Shown: positions 24,027-32,491 of the stretch, piece by piece
Position numbering within the stretch: position 1 is the first letter of the stretch
Layout: every line of letters starts with the position of its first letter
NCBI GenBank assembly: GCA_963674685.2
Contig: CAXXWT010000004.1
Coordinates: 248,001-312,000 of the forward strand
Length of the DNA: 64,000 nucleotides
Direction of reading: 5' to 3'
DNA from: G963674685 sp963674685
GTDB lineage: Bacteria > Lernaellota > Lernaellaia > JACKCT01
Program-made: the position numbers and the translations under genes
Notes under the pieces: model-generated
Seen by the model: the letters and a program-made list of their open reading frames with translations, nothing else
Told to the model about the DNA's origin: nothing
Database searches by the model: none

Positions 24027-25913
24027 GTGAAGTACATCGATCCGAGCTGGAAAAAGAATCTGAGTACGCCGGAGCAGGCTCTGGCGAAGATCGAACCGGG
24101 CATGCGCGTGTTTATCGGAACGGGCCTGGCCGAGCCCCGCACCATGGTGCGCACGATCATGCACTCCCAGCTGACGAACCTGCAGGATCTGGAACTCGTG
24201 CAACTCGTGTCATTGGGCGACGCCATTTCCCTGAAGCAACTGCACTTTCAAAAGTTCCGGTTGCGCACATTTTTCTCCGGCTGGATCGCCGCCGACGCCA
24301 TCGCCGACGGGCGCGTGGATTTGACGCCGTGCCGGTTTTCCCGCGTGCCGAAACTTTTCGATTCCGGCTCCGTACCCCTGGACGTGGCCATCGTGCAGAT
24401 CACGCCCCCGGACGAGGCGGGCTTTTCCAGCCTGGGAATAGCCCTGGACGTGGCGCATCAGGCCATGGCGCAGGCCTCCATCGTCATCGGCGAAGTGTGC
24501 GAAGACATACCGCGCACGCAGGGCGACACCTTCGTTCACGTTTCAAAGTTCGATCATCTGGTGGAATCCACGGAAAAGCCCATTTATTTTCAGCGATGGA
24601 AGACCGACGAAGTCTTCGACCGCGTGGCCGCCAACGTGGCCTCGGTCATCGAAGATCGCAGTTGCCTGTCCTATTCCCTGGGGCCGTTGTTCGAAGCGTT
24701 GACGCCGCACCTGGCGCGCAAGCGCGGCCTGGGCGTCCATTCCCCGTTTTTCACCGACGCGCTCATGGATCTGGTGAAATCCGGCGCCGTGACAAACCGC
24801 CACAAGGACAGCTACCGGGGCAAATGCGTAACCAGTTACGCCATGGGAACAAAGGAACTGATGGACTGGCTGCACCGCAATCCGCTCTTGGAGTTCCAGA
24901 CCCTGGACGTGGTGGCCAATCCCATGAACGTGGCGCACAACGACCGCTTCATGGCCGTGACCCAGGTGCGTAAGGTGGACCTGTCCGGACGCTTCGCGTT
25001 TCATTTCGGCAAAAGCAGCCTGTTGACGGGACTCGGCCTGGGCGAAACGCACGAACTGTTCACCGCGGCGGATTTGTCCAAAGGCGGCCGGACGATTCTG
25101 GCATTGCCGTCGCGCAACCTGGAAGGCAAGCCCAACATCCTGCCTTCCGTGGATCATCTGCCAAACCTTTTTCACAACTCGGAAGTGGTGGACATGGTGG
25201 CGACGGAATACGGCGTGGCCTACCTGACCGGCCGGACGTACCGGGAACGGGCGCAGGCGCTCATCGACATCGCGCACCCGGACGACAGGGAAAATCTGGT
25301 GGATCAGGCCAAGGAGATGAAGGTTCTGTACGCGGATCAGATTTACCTGCAAAGCAGCGGCAAGACCTACCCGCACGAGATCAGCGTTCGGCGCACGTTC
25401 AAAGACGGGATGGAAGTCTCTTTCCGGCCGCTTAAGCCGAGCGACGAAGAGGCCATGCGGCGCCTGTTCTACCGGTTCTCGGATCAGTCGGTTTACTATC
25501 GATATTTCAGCCCGATCAAAACCATGCCCCACCGGAAGATGCAGGAATACGTAAACGTGGACTACACGCGCATCATGCCCATCGTGGGCCTGGTCGGCGA
25601 GCTGGGCAAAGAAAAACTCGTCGCCGAGGGCCGCTACGCGCGCAAGAAGGACGATCCGACCAAGGCGGACATCGCCTTTATCGTGGACGAACTGTGCCAG
25701 GGGCGCGGCGTGGCGACCTTCCTGCTGAAGCTTCTGGCGCAACTCGCCAAAGATCGTGGCATCAAAATATTCACCGCGGACGTGCTGGCGTCCAACAAGG
25801 CCATGATGAAAGTCCTGGAACGCTGCTGCCGCGACATGAAAGCGAAAGTCTCCAGCGGCGTCTACGAACTGGAAATGCCCATCAGCAGCATTCTGGGAGA
25901 TAAAAAAGCGTAG
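24027..25913 (+). CDS. Acetyl-CoA hydrolase/transferase fused to GNAT acetyltransferase
   Basis: The start chosen is GTG 24027 (AAGGGG 6 bases upstream); the frame is open back to 23925, near the tRNA. Of 628 residues, roughly 1-430 form an acetyl-CoA hydrolase/4-hydroxybutyrate CoA-transferase type enzyme (PGMRVFIGTGLAEP; AIVQITPPDEAGFSSLG; MVATEYGVAYLTGRTYRERA), moving CoA between acyl groups or releasing acetate. Residues 460-620 form a GNAT domain (MEVSFRPLKPSDEEAMRRLF; CQGRGVATFLLKLLAQLA binds acetyl-CoA). This fusion is known in deltaproteobacteria and may couple acetyl-CoA status to protein acetylation; that link is inferred. It is monocistronic and convergent with the defence pair. 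Confidence 0.9.
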   Translation: MKYIDPSWKKNLSTPEQALAKIEPGMRVFIGTGLAEPRTMVRTIMHSQLTNLQDLELVQLVSLGDAISLKQLHFQKFRLRTFFSGWIAADAIADGRVDLTPCRFSRVPKLFDSGSVPLDVAIVQITPPDEAGFSSLGIALDVAHQAMAQASIVIGEVCEDIPRTQGDTFVHVSKFDHLVESTEKPIYFQRWKTDEVFDRVAANVASVIEDRSCLSYSLGPLFEALTPHLARKRGLGVHSPFFTDALMDLVKSGAVTNRHKDSYRGKCVTSYAMGTKELMDWLHRNPLLEFQTLDVVANPMNVAHNDRFMAVTQVRKVDLSGRFAFHFGKSSLLTGLGLGETHELFTAADLSKGGRTILALPSRNLEGKPNILPSVDHLPNLFHNSEVVDMVATEYGVAYLTGRTYRERAQALIDIAHPDDRENLVDQAKEMKVLYADQIYLQSSGKTYPHEISVRRTFKDGMEVSFRPLKPSDEEAMRRLFYRFSDQSVYYRYFSPIKTMPHRKMQEYVNVDYTRIMPIVGLVGELGKEKLVAEGRYARKKDDPTKADIAFIVDELCQGRGVATFLLKLLAQLAKDRGIKIFTADVLASNKAMMKVLERCCRDMKAKVSSGVYELEMPISSILGDKKA

Positions 25914-25932
25914 GCCGGGCGGGCTTATTCGA

Positions 25933-26568
25933 TTATCGCCGAGGTTTCGCGGAACTGATTGAATTCAAATAGACGATGAGTTTATCGACTGTTGTGGATG
26001 GATTGTCGGTTTCCTTTTTGTCGTTTTTATTATTCTCGTCTCTTAGATTCGGAGCTCGTTTCAATGCGTCGTTCTGGTGTTTTTTAATAATGTTGAAAAC
26101 ACCTTTCATTCCTTTTTCATATTCCGGAATATATTCTCTCGCTTGTCGCTGACATGCGTGCCTGTCGATCTCCGCTCGTTGGTCTTCGTAGTGCAATAAA
26201 ATCCATAACTCGAAGCATGGATTGGAAAAGGCGATTTTAAAACCGTTGTCCTCGGCCTGTTTGTGCGCCTCGTGAATATTCTCATGCACATCTTTGTCGT
26301 AAACGCACCAGACGGAATCGAATCCCCGCCTCTTTTCCTTGGCGTATTTCACGATGCTTTTCGGGTGCGTCCCGGATTCACTTCCCGGAACAATTGTAAC
26401 TTCGGCGGAGATTTTCAAATCCTGGCAAATATCAGTGAAATAATTCGGCTCACTTTTCTTACCCTCGCATACAATCAAGACTCTTTTCTTTTCTTCACGC
26501 GACGGCTTTTTGCGTTTTAATTCGCTTGCGCTTTTCGGGTTTCGCCCGCTTGGTTTTGGAGTTCGCAT
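25933..26568 (-). CDS. RloB/AbiLii-like TOPRIM protein (defence pair, second gene)
   Basis: The 211-residue protein begins at ATG 26568 in a TAATG overlap with the ATPase gene, so the two are translationally coupled. A basic N terminus precedes a TOPRIM-like core: VLIVCEGKKSEPNYF with E35, CVYDKD with D91 and D93, and the SNPCFELWILLHYEDQ block typical of RloB-like proteins. The RloB family includes AbiLii of the lactococcal AbiL abortive-infection system. Together with the AAA ATPase this predicts a two-gene anti-phage module in which the TOPRIM protein is the nuclease effector. The antiviral role is inferred from family. Confidence 0.85.
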   Translation of the reverse strand: MRTPKPSGRNPKSASELKRKKPSREEKKRVLIVCEGKKSEPNYFTDICQDLKISAEVTIVPGSESGTHPKSIVKYAKEKRRGFDSVWCVYDKDVHENIHEAHKQAEDNGFKIAFSNPCFELWILLHYEDQRAEIDRHACQRQAREYIPEYEKGMKGVFNIIKKHQNDALKRAPNLRDENNKNDKKETDNPSTTVDKLIVYLNSISSAKPRR

Positions 26569-27866
26569 TACAAATGGCCTAAAATGGGGACGGCGCCGTA
26601 ACGGCCTTCCATATATCTTTTCCTGATGTTCTCGGTTTTTCTCGGCGAGCGTTTAAAATCCCAGAGAGAAAACAACTCCGATGCGCCACTGTTGTCTTTT
26701 TCGATGAAAAAAATCTGATCGCGTCTGAAAAGGTTGTCCAAATCAAGAAGGCTGGAATCGTGCGTAGTAAAAATGAGTTGTGCGCCGCCGATGTTCTTCA
26801 GGGCGTCATGAAAATACTTGACGATCCGTCTTGTTAAAATTGGGTGCAGGCTGGCGTGAAGCTCGTCGGTCCACAATACTCGGCCCCTGTTAAGAACACT
26901 GATAAGTGTCGCTCCGATGAGAAATAACCGTTGTGTGCCATCGGATTCAACATTCAACGGCAAATGCACAACTACTGGTTCACCTTCATCACCAATCCCC
27001 TTGTGTTGAGCTAATACAGACGTCATTGCATCATTTTTCTCGTCATAGTCCGGTAAATTAACGAAAGTCTTTTTCATGTAGTCAGGTATCTCTGAAAGTA
27101 GCTTCTTTTCAATTTTGAAATCCTCGATGTCAATATTCAGGTCATTAAATAAATACAGCAAATCTTTTTTAAGCAAATCTTCTTTTTGCAATAATTCAAC
27201 AATTACTCTGTACAGATTTTTATTTGCCTCGCTGTTATTGGCAATTGATTCACGCCAGTTTTCTTGAAACCACTGAGTTACTTTTTGAGGAATATCAACA
27301 TTAAATCTTGCTGACATCGTTAGAAATAAGGAAGTGCTTGTCGTGCTTTTTTCAATCTCGCCGGTTGTTAAGGATTTGGTTTTCCAATCAGTTCCATATT
27401 CATATTCGTAGCCGTTAACTTTGTGTTCGAAAAATCGGTGAAAAACTTTCCTGGGTTGATTTTTTGGATAGCTAAACAGCCATTCCTCATGGAAACGATT
27501 TCTGTCTACTTTAAAACCATATTGATATCGGACGCCTTCCGATAAAAAAACGATTTCAAATAAACTTGGCTGCTTGGCGTATTTTTCATCAAGTAAAAAA
27601 GGAGTAACAGGAAGCATCATGCCGGGTTTAATCGTCGTAAAAGACTCATTGACGAATAAGTTAAAAAGACTTGAGGCATTTATAAAATTCGATTTTCCCG
27701 CGGCGTTCGGACCGTAGATCACCGCCGATTTCAGGAGGTCGAATTTCGTTCCCTGGGCATTTCGAATGACGTTATCCGGCAGAGATTTATCCGGCGAAGC
27801 GACCATGCTCAACGTGACGGGTTCTTTGAACGACAGGAAATTTCCGACGGTGAATTCGATGAGCAT
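26568..27866 (-). CDS. AAA/ABC-type ATPase (RloA/AbiLi-like, defence pair, first gene)
   Basis: The 432-residue protein starts at ATG 27866 with AGGAGG upstream. It belongs to the SMC/OLD-like AAA_21 ATPases: N-terminal MLIEFTVGNFLSFKE, Walker A GPNAAGKS at 52-59, then a helical insertion, and C-terminal VLWTDELHASLHP (Walker B/D-loop) and FTTHDSSLLD (H-loop). Such ATPases sense infection or DNA ends and control a partner nuclease, here the RloB-like protein. Codon and base use is more AT-rich than in neighbours (for example 27000-27700), a sign of transfer. A palindrome 59 bases upstream may be an operator. Confidence 0.88.
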   Translation of the reverse strand: MLIEFTVGNFLSFKEPVTLSMVASPDKSLPDNVIRNAQGTKFDLLKSAVIYGPNAAGKSNFINASSLFNLFVNESFTTIKPGMMLPVTPFLLDEKYAKQPSLFEIVFLSEGVRYQYGFKVDRNRFHEEWLFSYPKNQPRKVFHRFFEHKVNGYEYEYGTDWKTKSLTTGEIEKSTTSTSLFLTMSARFNVDIPQKVTQWFQENWRESIANNSEANKNLYRVIVELLQKEDLLKKDLLYLFNDLNIDIEDFKIEKKLLSEIPDYMKKTFVNLPDYDEKNDAMTSVLAQHKGIGDEGEPVVVHLPLNVESDGTQRLFLIGATLISVLNRGRVLWTDELHASLHPILTRRIVKYFHDALKNIGGAQLIFTTHDSSLLDLDNLFRRDQIFFIEKDNSGASELFSLWDFKRSPRKTENIRKRYMEGRYGAVPILGHL

Positions 27867-27924
27867 TTCTGCCTCCTAAGCATAATCCCTGCATAATATA
27901 ACTCAAAACAATGTAAATTCAAGC

Positions 27925-27951
27925 AATATTTGCGTAATTATGGCAAATATT
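27925..27951 (-). promoter_or_regulatory. Candidate operator palindrome upstream of the defence pair
   Basis: Perfect 9-base arms AATATTTGC and GCAAATATT flank a 9-base spacer in AT-rich DNA, 59 bases before the ATPase start. Nothing on the sequence names the binding protein; autoregulation is possible. Confidence 0.5.
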
Positions 27952-28030
27952 GGCATAATTAACAGATTTTTTGGGATTCCAATAACGATTCCTGAGTTAT
28001 TTAACGAGGGGTGGTGGTAGAAAGAGCCGA

Positions 28031-28046
28031 CCGGCGCTTGCGCCGG
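28031..28046 (-). terminator. Hairpin after bioF
   Basis: CCGGCGCTTGCGCCGG is a perfect 7-base stem with a two-base loop, 29 bases past the bioF stop, followed in the minus direction by TCGGCTCTTTCT. The T-tract is weak. Confidence 0.45.
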
Positions 28047-28074
28047 ATTGATTCGAGTCGGCGCAATCTTTCTT

Positions 28075-29235
28075 TTACGGAAACTCGTCGAAAGCGCCTA
28101 AAATCTTCGCCATATCCGCGTCCGTGTGCCCGGTTGAGGCCGTCAAACGCAGGCGGGAGCTTCCCTTCGGCACGGTGGGAGGGCGGATGGCGCGGGCCAG
28201 AACGCCTTGATCGAAAAGCGCCTGCGCTGTTTTGAGAGCCTGTTTTTCGTCGCCGACAATCGCCGGCACGATGGCGCCGGCCGGGTCTGGAACCTGATAA
28301 CCGGCGCGCCGCGCGATGTCGGCCAGCGCGCCCGTATTCGATTCCAGCTTTCGTGCAAGTGCGGCGCCTTCTTTTTTAACGATTCCGATTGCCGCAACGG
28401 CCGCGCCGACGGCGGGCGGCGGAAGGGCCGTTGAAAAGATCGCCGGCCGGGCCGCGTTGATCAGCAATTCGCGCATTTGCCTGGAACAGGCCACGAACGC
28501 GCCGAATGAACCGAAGGCTTTGCCGAATGTTCCCACGACCGCCGCGGTCCTGGTCTGTAGCCCCAGTCCGGCAATCATCCCCCGACCCTCGCCGGTCACG
28601 CCCAGCGCGTGCGCCTCGTCAACAATCAGCGCCGCGTCATGCCTTACGCAAAGCTCGACCAACTCTTCGATATCCGGCGCATCGCCGTCCATGGAAAAAA
28701 TCGATTCCGTGACAACGAGGGCGTTGCGCGCGCCGTTTCCATGCTCGCGCAGCAAATCATCCAGATGATTCAAGTCCGCGTGGCGAAATACCATGCGTCG
28801 CGCTTTGGAAAGCCGGCAGCCGTCGATAAGGCTTGCGTGGTTCAACTCGTCGGACAAGATGAGATCGTCGGCGGTCGAAAGCGCCGGAATAAGCCCGGTG
28901 TTCGCGTGGTAGCCGGAGCCGAAACAAAGGGCTGATTCGAAGCCTAAAAACGCGGCGATTTCGTGTTCCAGCTGCTCGTGGCATGCGAGGTTGCCCGTCA
29001 CCAGGCGGCTGGCTCCGGCGCCGGTTCCCCATTTTTCACCATAGCTTCCGGCGGCCTCGATGAGGCGCGGATCGCCGGCCAGGGCCAGGTAATCGTTGGA
29101 GCATAAATTAATGTACTTTTTCCCGCCGATGATTGCATGAGGTCCGGTCGGACCGTCGAAAGTCAGCAGCGTCCGGCGCAGATTCGCCTTGTCAATTCGG
29201 TCGAGGCGCTCGTGAATATAGTCGTTGATACTCAT
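28075..29235 (-). CDS. bioF: 8-amino-7-oxononanoate synthase
   Basis: The 386-residue PLP enzyme condenses pimeloyl thioester with alanine in biotin synthesis. Residues visible include the N-terminal NLCSNDYLALAGDP, GSGYHANTGLIPAL, ALIVDEAHALG (D206, H209) and TFGKAFGSFGAF with the PLP lysine K239. Length and motifs are typical for the alpha-oxoamine synthase family; next to bioB the BioF assignment is favoured over Kbl or SPT. It lies 20 bases after the MazF-like toxin on the same strand, so the toxin-antitoxin pair is embedded in the biotin cluster. Confidence 0.92.
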   Translation of the reverse strand: MSINDYIHERLDRIDKANLRRTLLTFDGPTGPHAIIGGKKYINLCSNDYLALAGDPRLIEAAGSYGEKWGTGAGASRLVTGNLACHEQLEHEIAAFLGFESALCFGSGYHANTGLIPALSTADDLILSDELNHASLIDGCRLSKARRMVFRHADLNHLDDLLREHGNGARNALVVTESIFSMDGDAPDIEELVELCVRHDAALIVDEAHALGVTGEGRGMIAGLGLQTRTAAVVGTFGKAFGSFGAFVACSRQMRELLINAARPAIFSTALPPPAVGAAVAAIGIVKKEGAALARKLESNTGALADIARRAGYQVPDPAGAIVPAIVGDEKQALKTAQALFDQGVLARAIRPPTVPKGSSRLRLTASTGHTDADMAKILGAFDEFP

Positions 29236-29255
29236 TATTCAGGCATTAAATCAAA

Positions 29256-29579
29256 TTATTTCAAGGCGAGTTGTATTTTTATCACTCTGTTGATCGCGTT
29301 CATGTCGTCAGGCGAAAGCTTCCCCATTTTTTTATGCAGACGTTTTTTACTGGCGGTGGTGATTTGATCCGCCGCCGCTTTGACCTGTCTGTCATTTATT
29401 ATCACGTAAGCTTCGGGCGGATATAATTTTTCAATATTCGTCGTTAAGGGAACCACCTGAACTCGGTTGAGTGCTTTATTGGAAGAGTCGCTGCTCACGA
29501 TTACAGCCGGGCGGGTTTTCTTAATCTCGCCGCCGACAGAAGGATCAAAGCTGACCCACCACACTTCACCGCGTTTCAT
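29256..29579 (-). CDS. MazF-like endoribonuclease toxin
   Basis: The 107-residue protein shows the MazF/PemK beta-barrel signature: KRGEVWWVSFDPSVGGEIKKTRPAVIVSSD (first 30 residues), RVQVVPLTT and VKAAADQITTASKKRL. It would cut mRNA when free of antitoxin. Its start overlaps the antitoxin gene by 14 bases. It appears complete. Confidence 0.9.
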   Translation of the reverse strand: MKRGEVWWVSFDPSVGGEIKKTRPAVIVSSDSSNKALNRVQVVPLTTNIEKLYPPEAYVIINDRQVKAAADQITTASKKRLHKKMGKLSPDDMNAINRVIKIQLALK

Positions 29580-29796
29580 TGTATGCGTCGCCTATCAAGT
29601 TTTCAGACCATTCATAAGCTTCTTTTTCTCTTTCCTTATCATTGGCCATTTCTTCGTATGCCTTTTCCAATTCCTGTTTGACAACATGGGGGCGGACAAG
29701 AGCATTAATGAAAGCGCTGATTCGCCCACGCCCTATTTGTTCGCTTAAACCCTCGTAGACCTCGGATTCCACTGTAATAGTCAATTTTCTATGCAT
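29566..29796 (-). CDS. Antitoxin of the MazF-like toxin
   Basis: The 76-residue protein starts at ATG 29796 with AGGAG 7 bases upstream. The N terminus (KLTITVESEVYEGLSEQIG, then RGRISAFINALVR) resembles a ribbon-helix-helix DNA-binding domain, and the acidic helical C terminus would wrap the toxin. It overlaps the toxin gene and probably represses its own promoter through the TACGTA sites just upstream. Confidence 0.85.
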   Translation of the reverse strand: MHRKLTITVESEVYEGLSEQIGRGRISAFINALVRPHVVKQELEKAYEEMANDKEREKEAYEWSENLIGDAYNETR

Positions 29797-29811
29797 AAAT
29801 AAACTCCTAAC

Positions 29812-29826
29812 TACGTACTATACGTA
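29812..29826 (-). promoter_or_regulatory. Candidate toxin-antitoxin operator/promoter
   Basis: Two TACGTA palindromes separated by CTA lie 16-30 bases before the antitoxin ATG and overlap a TATTAT-like -10 on the minus strand. This is the expected layout for autoregulation. Confidence 0.5.
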
Positions 29827-29873
29827 TAATACTACACTCGCGGATTCAATTCAATAGTTTTAATCAATGGAAA

Positions 29874-30863
29874 TTATTCGAACTGCGCCGCTTCGATTCC
29901 CTGGTCCGCAATCATGCGCAAGTCGTCTTCGGGCTTGCGTCCCTTGGTGGATAAGTAGTTGCCGACCATCATGCCCGAGGCTCCGGCTTTGAAAATCATC
30001 GGTTGCAACTCACGCACGTTCCATTCCCGGCCGCCGCACACGATGACGCCCTTGTCCGGGAGAATGTGCCGGGCCAGCGCGATGATCCGCAGGCAGTCTT
30101 TGGGCGTGAGGCCATCGGCATGCTCCAACGGCGTTCCGGCGATGGGGTGCAGAAAATTGATCGGCACGGAGTCCACAGCCATATCACGCAGATCCATCAA
30201 CAGCTCGACGCGCTGCTCCCAGCTTTCGCCCATGCCGAACAGACCGCCGGAACAGACCGAAAGCCCGGCGCGCTTCGCCGCCAGGACCGCTTCCCGGTTT
30301 TCGTTATAGGTTCTGGTCGTGCAAATCGAAGGGTAAAAACTCCTCGATGCTTCCATGTTGTGATGATAACGCTTTAGCCCGGCTTTTTTCAGCGGCCCAA
30401 GCTCGCTTTCGTCAAGGATGCCCAGCGACGCGCACGGCGCAAGGCCCGTTTTTTCAATCAACTCGGAAGCGAATTCGCCGATGATCGCAAGCTCTTCCGG
30501 CGGCAGACGCCGGCCCGAAACCACGGTGGAGAATCGGCATGCGCCCATCTTTTTCGCCGCCGAAGCCGCCGTGAGCATGGCTTCGACATCGATAAGGCCG
30601 AACCGGTCCACCCCGGTTTGATAATGCCCGGACTGGGCGCAGAATCGGCAATCCTCGCCGCATCGTCCCGACTTGGCGTTGACGATGGCGCATAGAGATA
30701 CTTTTTCGCGATAGAGGCGGCGAAGCCGATCGGCCCCTTCCAAAAGAACCTGGAAGCTTTGCGGGTCGTCATGATTGACAAGTTGCAACGCTTCGTCGGC
30801 CAAAAGCGGCCTGCGCGCCGCGGACCGGCTGATTTTTTCGATGACGTTGAACGATGTGGTCAT
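29874..30863 (-). CDS. bioB: Biotin synthase
   Basis: The 329-residue radical-SAM enzyme inserts sulfur into dethiobiotin. The SAM cluster motif CGEDCRFC gives C68, C72 and C75, followed by AQSGHY. Downstream are CASLGILDESEL, HHNMEASRSFYPSICTTRTYNE, SGGLFGMGESWEQRVEL and VPINFLHPIAGTPLE, all standard BioB segments, including those that hold the [2Fe-2S] ligands. The start at ATG 30863 has no strong ribosome site. It lies upstream of the toxin-antitoxin pair and bioF, with bioA and bioD absent from this window. Confidence 0.96.
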   Translation of the reverse strand: MTTSFNVIEKISRSAARRPLLADEALQLVNHDDPQSFQVLLEGADRLRRLYREKVSLCAIVNAKSGRCGEDCRFCAQSGHYQTGVDRFGLIDVEAMLTAASAAKKMGACRFSTVVSGRRLPPEELAIIGEFASELIEKTGLAPCASLGILDESELGPLKKAGLKRYHHNMEASRSFYPSICTTRTYNENREAVLAAKRAGLSVCSGGLFGMGESWEQRVELLMDLRDMAVDSVPINFLHPIAGTPLEHADGLTPKDCLRIIALARHILPDKGVIVCGGREWNVRELQPMIFKAGASGMMVGNYLSTKGRKPEDDLRMIADQGIEAAQFE

Positions 30864-30901
30864 GGTTGAGGCGCCGATGGCCTGCGGCCCGGCCGCAAAA
30901 G

Positions 30902-31219
30902 TTAATGAACCACGGAAACCGGCGGCGTGGGATCGGGAAGCGACACCTCGCCGAACTGCTTTTCATATCGCTTGATGTGTTCCGTCAATACCGCGTTGAG
31001 TCTTTTAGCGTTTCGCGGCGTCAGGATGAGCCGGCTTTTCATGGTTGCTTTGGGAGGCCTTCCGGGTTGCATGAAAAAGCAGTCGACGACGAATTCCGAA
31101 TCGCTGTGATTGACCATGCAGATGTTGACATATTCGCCGCCGGCGAGCTTTTCGTCGACTTTCAAATCGATTTTAACGACCTTCGGGGTCTTGGGCATCT
31201 TCGTATCGGTATCGCTCAT
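30902..31219 (-). CDS. DUF3467-family protein
   Basis: The 105-residue protein starts at ATG 31219 (GGGAGA upstream). It has the DUF3467 pattern: EYVNICMVNHSDSEFVVDCFF, RPPKATMKSRLILTPRNAKRL and VLTEHIKRYEKQFGEV. Function of the family is not established. It lies 39 bases upstream of bioB and 25 bases downstream of a small gene, so it may be co-transcribed with them. Confidence 0.85.
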   Translation of the reverse strand: MSDTDTKMPKTPKVVKIDLKVDEKLAGGEYVNICMVNHSDSEFVVDCFFMQPGRPPKATMKSRLILTPRNAKRLNAVLTEHIKRYEKQFGEVSLPDPTPPVSVVH

Positions 31220-31243
31220 CGCATATCTCCCGTGTGGCGGTGG

Positions 31244-31474
31244 TTAACAATTTCGCGCGGCGGTCCGGCTGGCGAGGAGCTTTTCCAGGTCGTCGCGATT
31301 TTCTTTTATGTATTGATAGACCTGGTCTTCCGTAACGCCCAGTTCCTTGAAAGTATCGCGTATGATCTCTTTGGCGCCGCCAAGTTTTTTTACGCCGTTT
31401 TGCTCCAAAGACATGATAAAAAGCGCGGCGCCCTGGATGGGGGAATCCTTTTTATAGCTCTTTCCAGTGGACAT
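31244..31474 (-). CDS. Small hypothetical protein
   Basis: The 76-residue protein starts at ATG 31474 (GGGAG 8 bases upstream), preferred over an ATG at 31513. It is a mostly helical cytosolic protein (AALFIMSLEQNGVKKLGGAK; VTEDQVYQYIKENRDDLEKL). No domain was recognised. It precedes the DUF3467 gene. Confidence 0.65.
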   Translation of the reverse strand: MSTGKSYKKDSPIQGAALFIMSLEQNGVKKLGGAKEIIRDTFKELGVTEDQVYQYIKENRDDLEKLLASRTAARNC

Positions 31475-31631
31475 GGGTCGACTCCCATGAATTATCGTTT
31501 CAGAATAATGCAAGCTCGGGCCTGAAAGCTTGCCTGCGCCGCCCGCCGGCGCCCGGAAGAATCGGAGTTGGAAACTGCTCCTGCATTTTGCATTCGCCGT
31601 TCCTTCGTATTTCCTCCTTCACTTTTAAAAA

Positions 31632-32435
31632 TCAGGATCTGCTGTCGCGTCCGGCTTCCCGGCGCGCCGTGGAGAAGATCTGAACCCGTTTGCGATCGCC
31701 TCTGCCGAGACTGCGCGTATCGATTCCTTCCTCGTCGACGAGGGTCGTGTGAATCACTCGGCGGTCGAAAGCCGAAAGGGGCTCCGTGGTGGTCGGCTTC
31801 CCGTATCGCCTGACCTTGGCGGCCATGATCTTGGCGTCGTCCTTGAGCCTGGCGATTTTCCGGGACCGGTAGTTTTCGGAGTCGACCACGATTCGGCCGA
31901 TGTGGGGATTTTGTTTCGAGGCCATGCGGTTGATGATGTACTGCAGCGAATCGAGTGTTTCGCCCCGGCGCCCGATGAAAATTCCCGAGCCGCTGCTGGA
32001 AACGGATAATAGCAGGCGGTCATCTTCCTGTTTGGAACTGACTTCGCATTCCGGCTCAATTGCTTCGCAAATCCGACGCAGGGCCTGTTCCGGATCGAAA
32101 TTCGGATCCCGAACGGGCCTTTCCTCCACGAAATTGTCCCTATCATCGTCCAATTCTTTGGCGGAGTCATCGTCCGGCGGGGACAGGGATTCGTCGGCAT
32201 CGCGGCCTTTTTGAAATTTCAAATGTTCCCTGTCGGCGTCGGTTTCGGCTTTTGCGCTGTTGTTTTCTTCCGCGGCGCTCACTCTGACGCGGGCGCTTTT
32301 GGTTTGCACGCCCAGAATGCTTCTCGGCTCCCGCAACACTTCGACGCTGGCGTTTTCTCTTTCGATTCCCAGTTGTTCACATGCGGCTTTTACGGCGTCT
32401 TCCACGGTTTTGGCTTCGGTTTCGATGTTGGTCAT
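31632..32435 (-). CDS. jag: Jag/KhpB RNA-binding protein
   Basis: The 267-residue protein starts at ATG 32435 (GGGAGG upstream). It has the Jag-N domain (residues 5-55: AKTVEDAVKAACEQLGI, SILGVQTKSARVRV), an acidic linker, a KH domain at about 130-195 (GIFIGRRGETLDSLQYIINR is the GxxG-type loop) and a C-terminal R3H domain (SAFDRRVIHTTLVDEEGIDT). KhpB proteins bind RNA and affect cell division and elongation in other bacteria. It is the last gene of the rpmH-rnpA-yidD-yidC-jag set, an arrangement conserved widely. Confidence 0.94.
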   Translation of the reverse strand: MTNIETEAKTVEDAVKAACEQLGIERENASVEVLREPRSILGVQTKSARVRVSAAEENNSAKAETDADREHLKFQKGRDADESLSPPDDDSAKELDDDRDNFVEERPVRDPNFDPEQALRRICEAIEPECEVSSKQEDDRLLLSVSSSGSGIFIGRRGETLDSLQYIINRMASKQNPHIGRIVVDSENYRSRKIARLKDDAKIMAAKVRRYGKPTTTEPLSAFDRRVIHTTLVDEEGIDTRSLGRGDRKRVQIFSTARREAGRDSRS

Positions 32436-32491
32436 ATTGCCTCCCTATGACATCAAGCGAGGTCTTAACAACCTGCTCGTTGGTATTCGCT

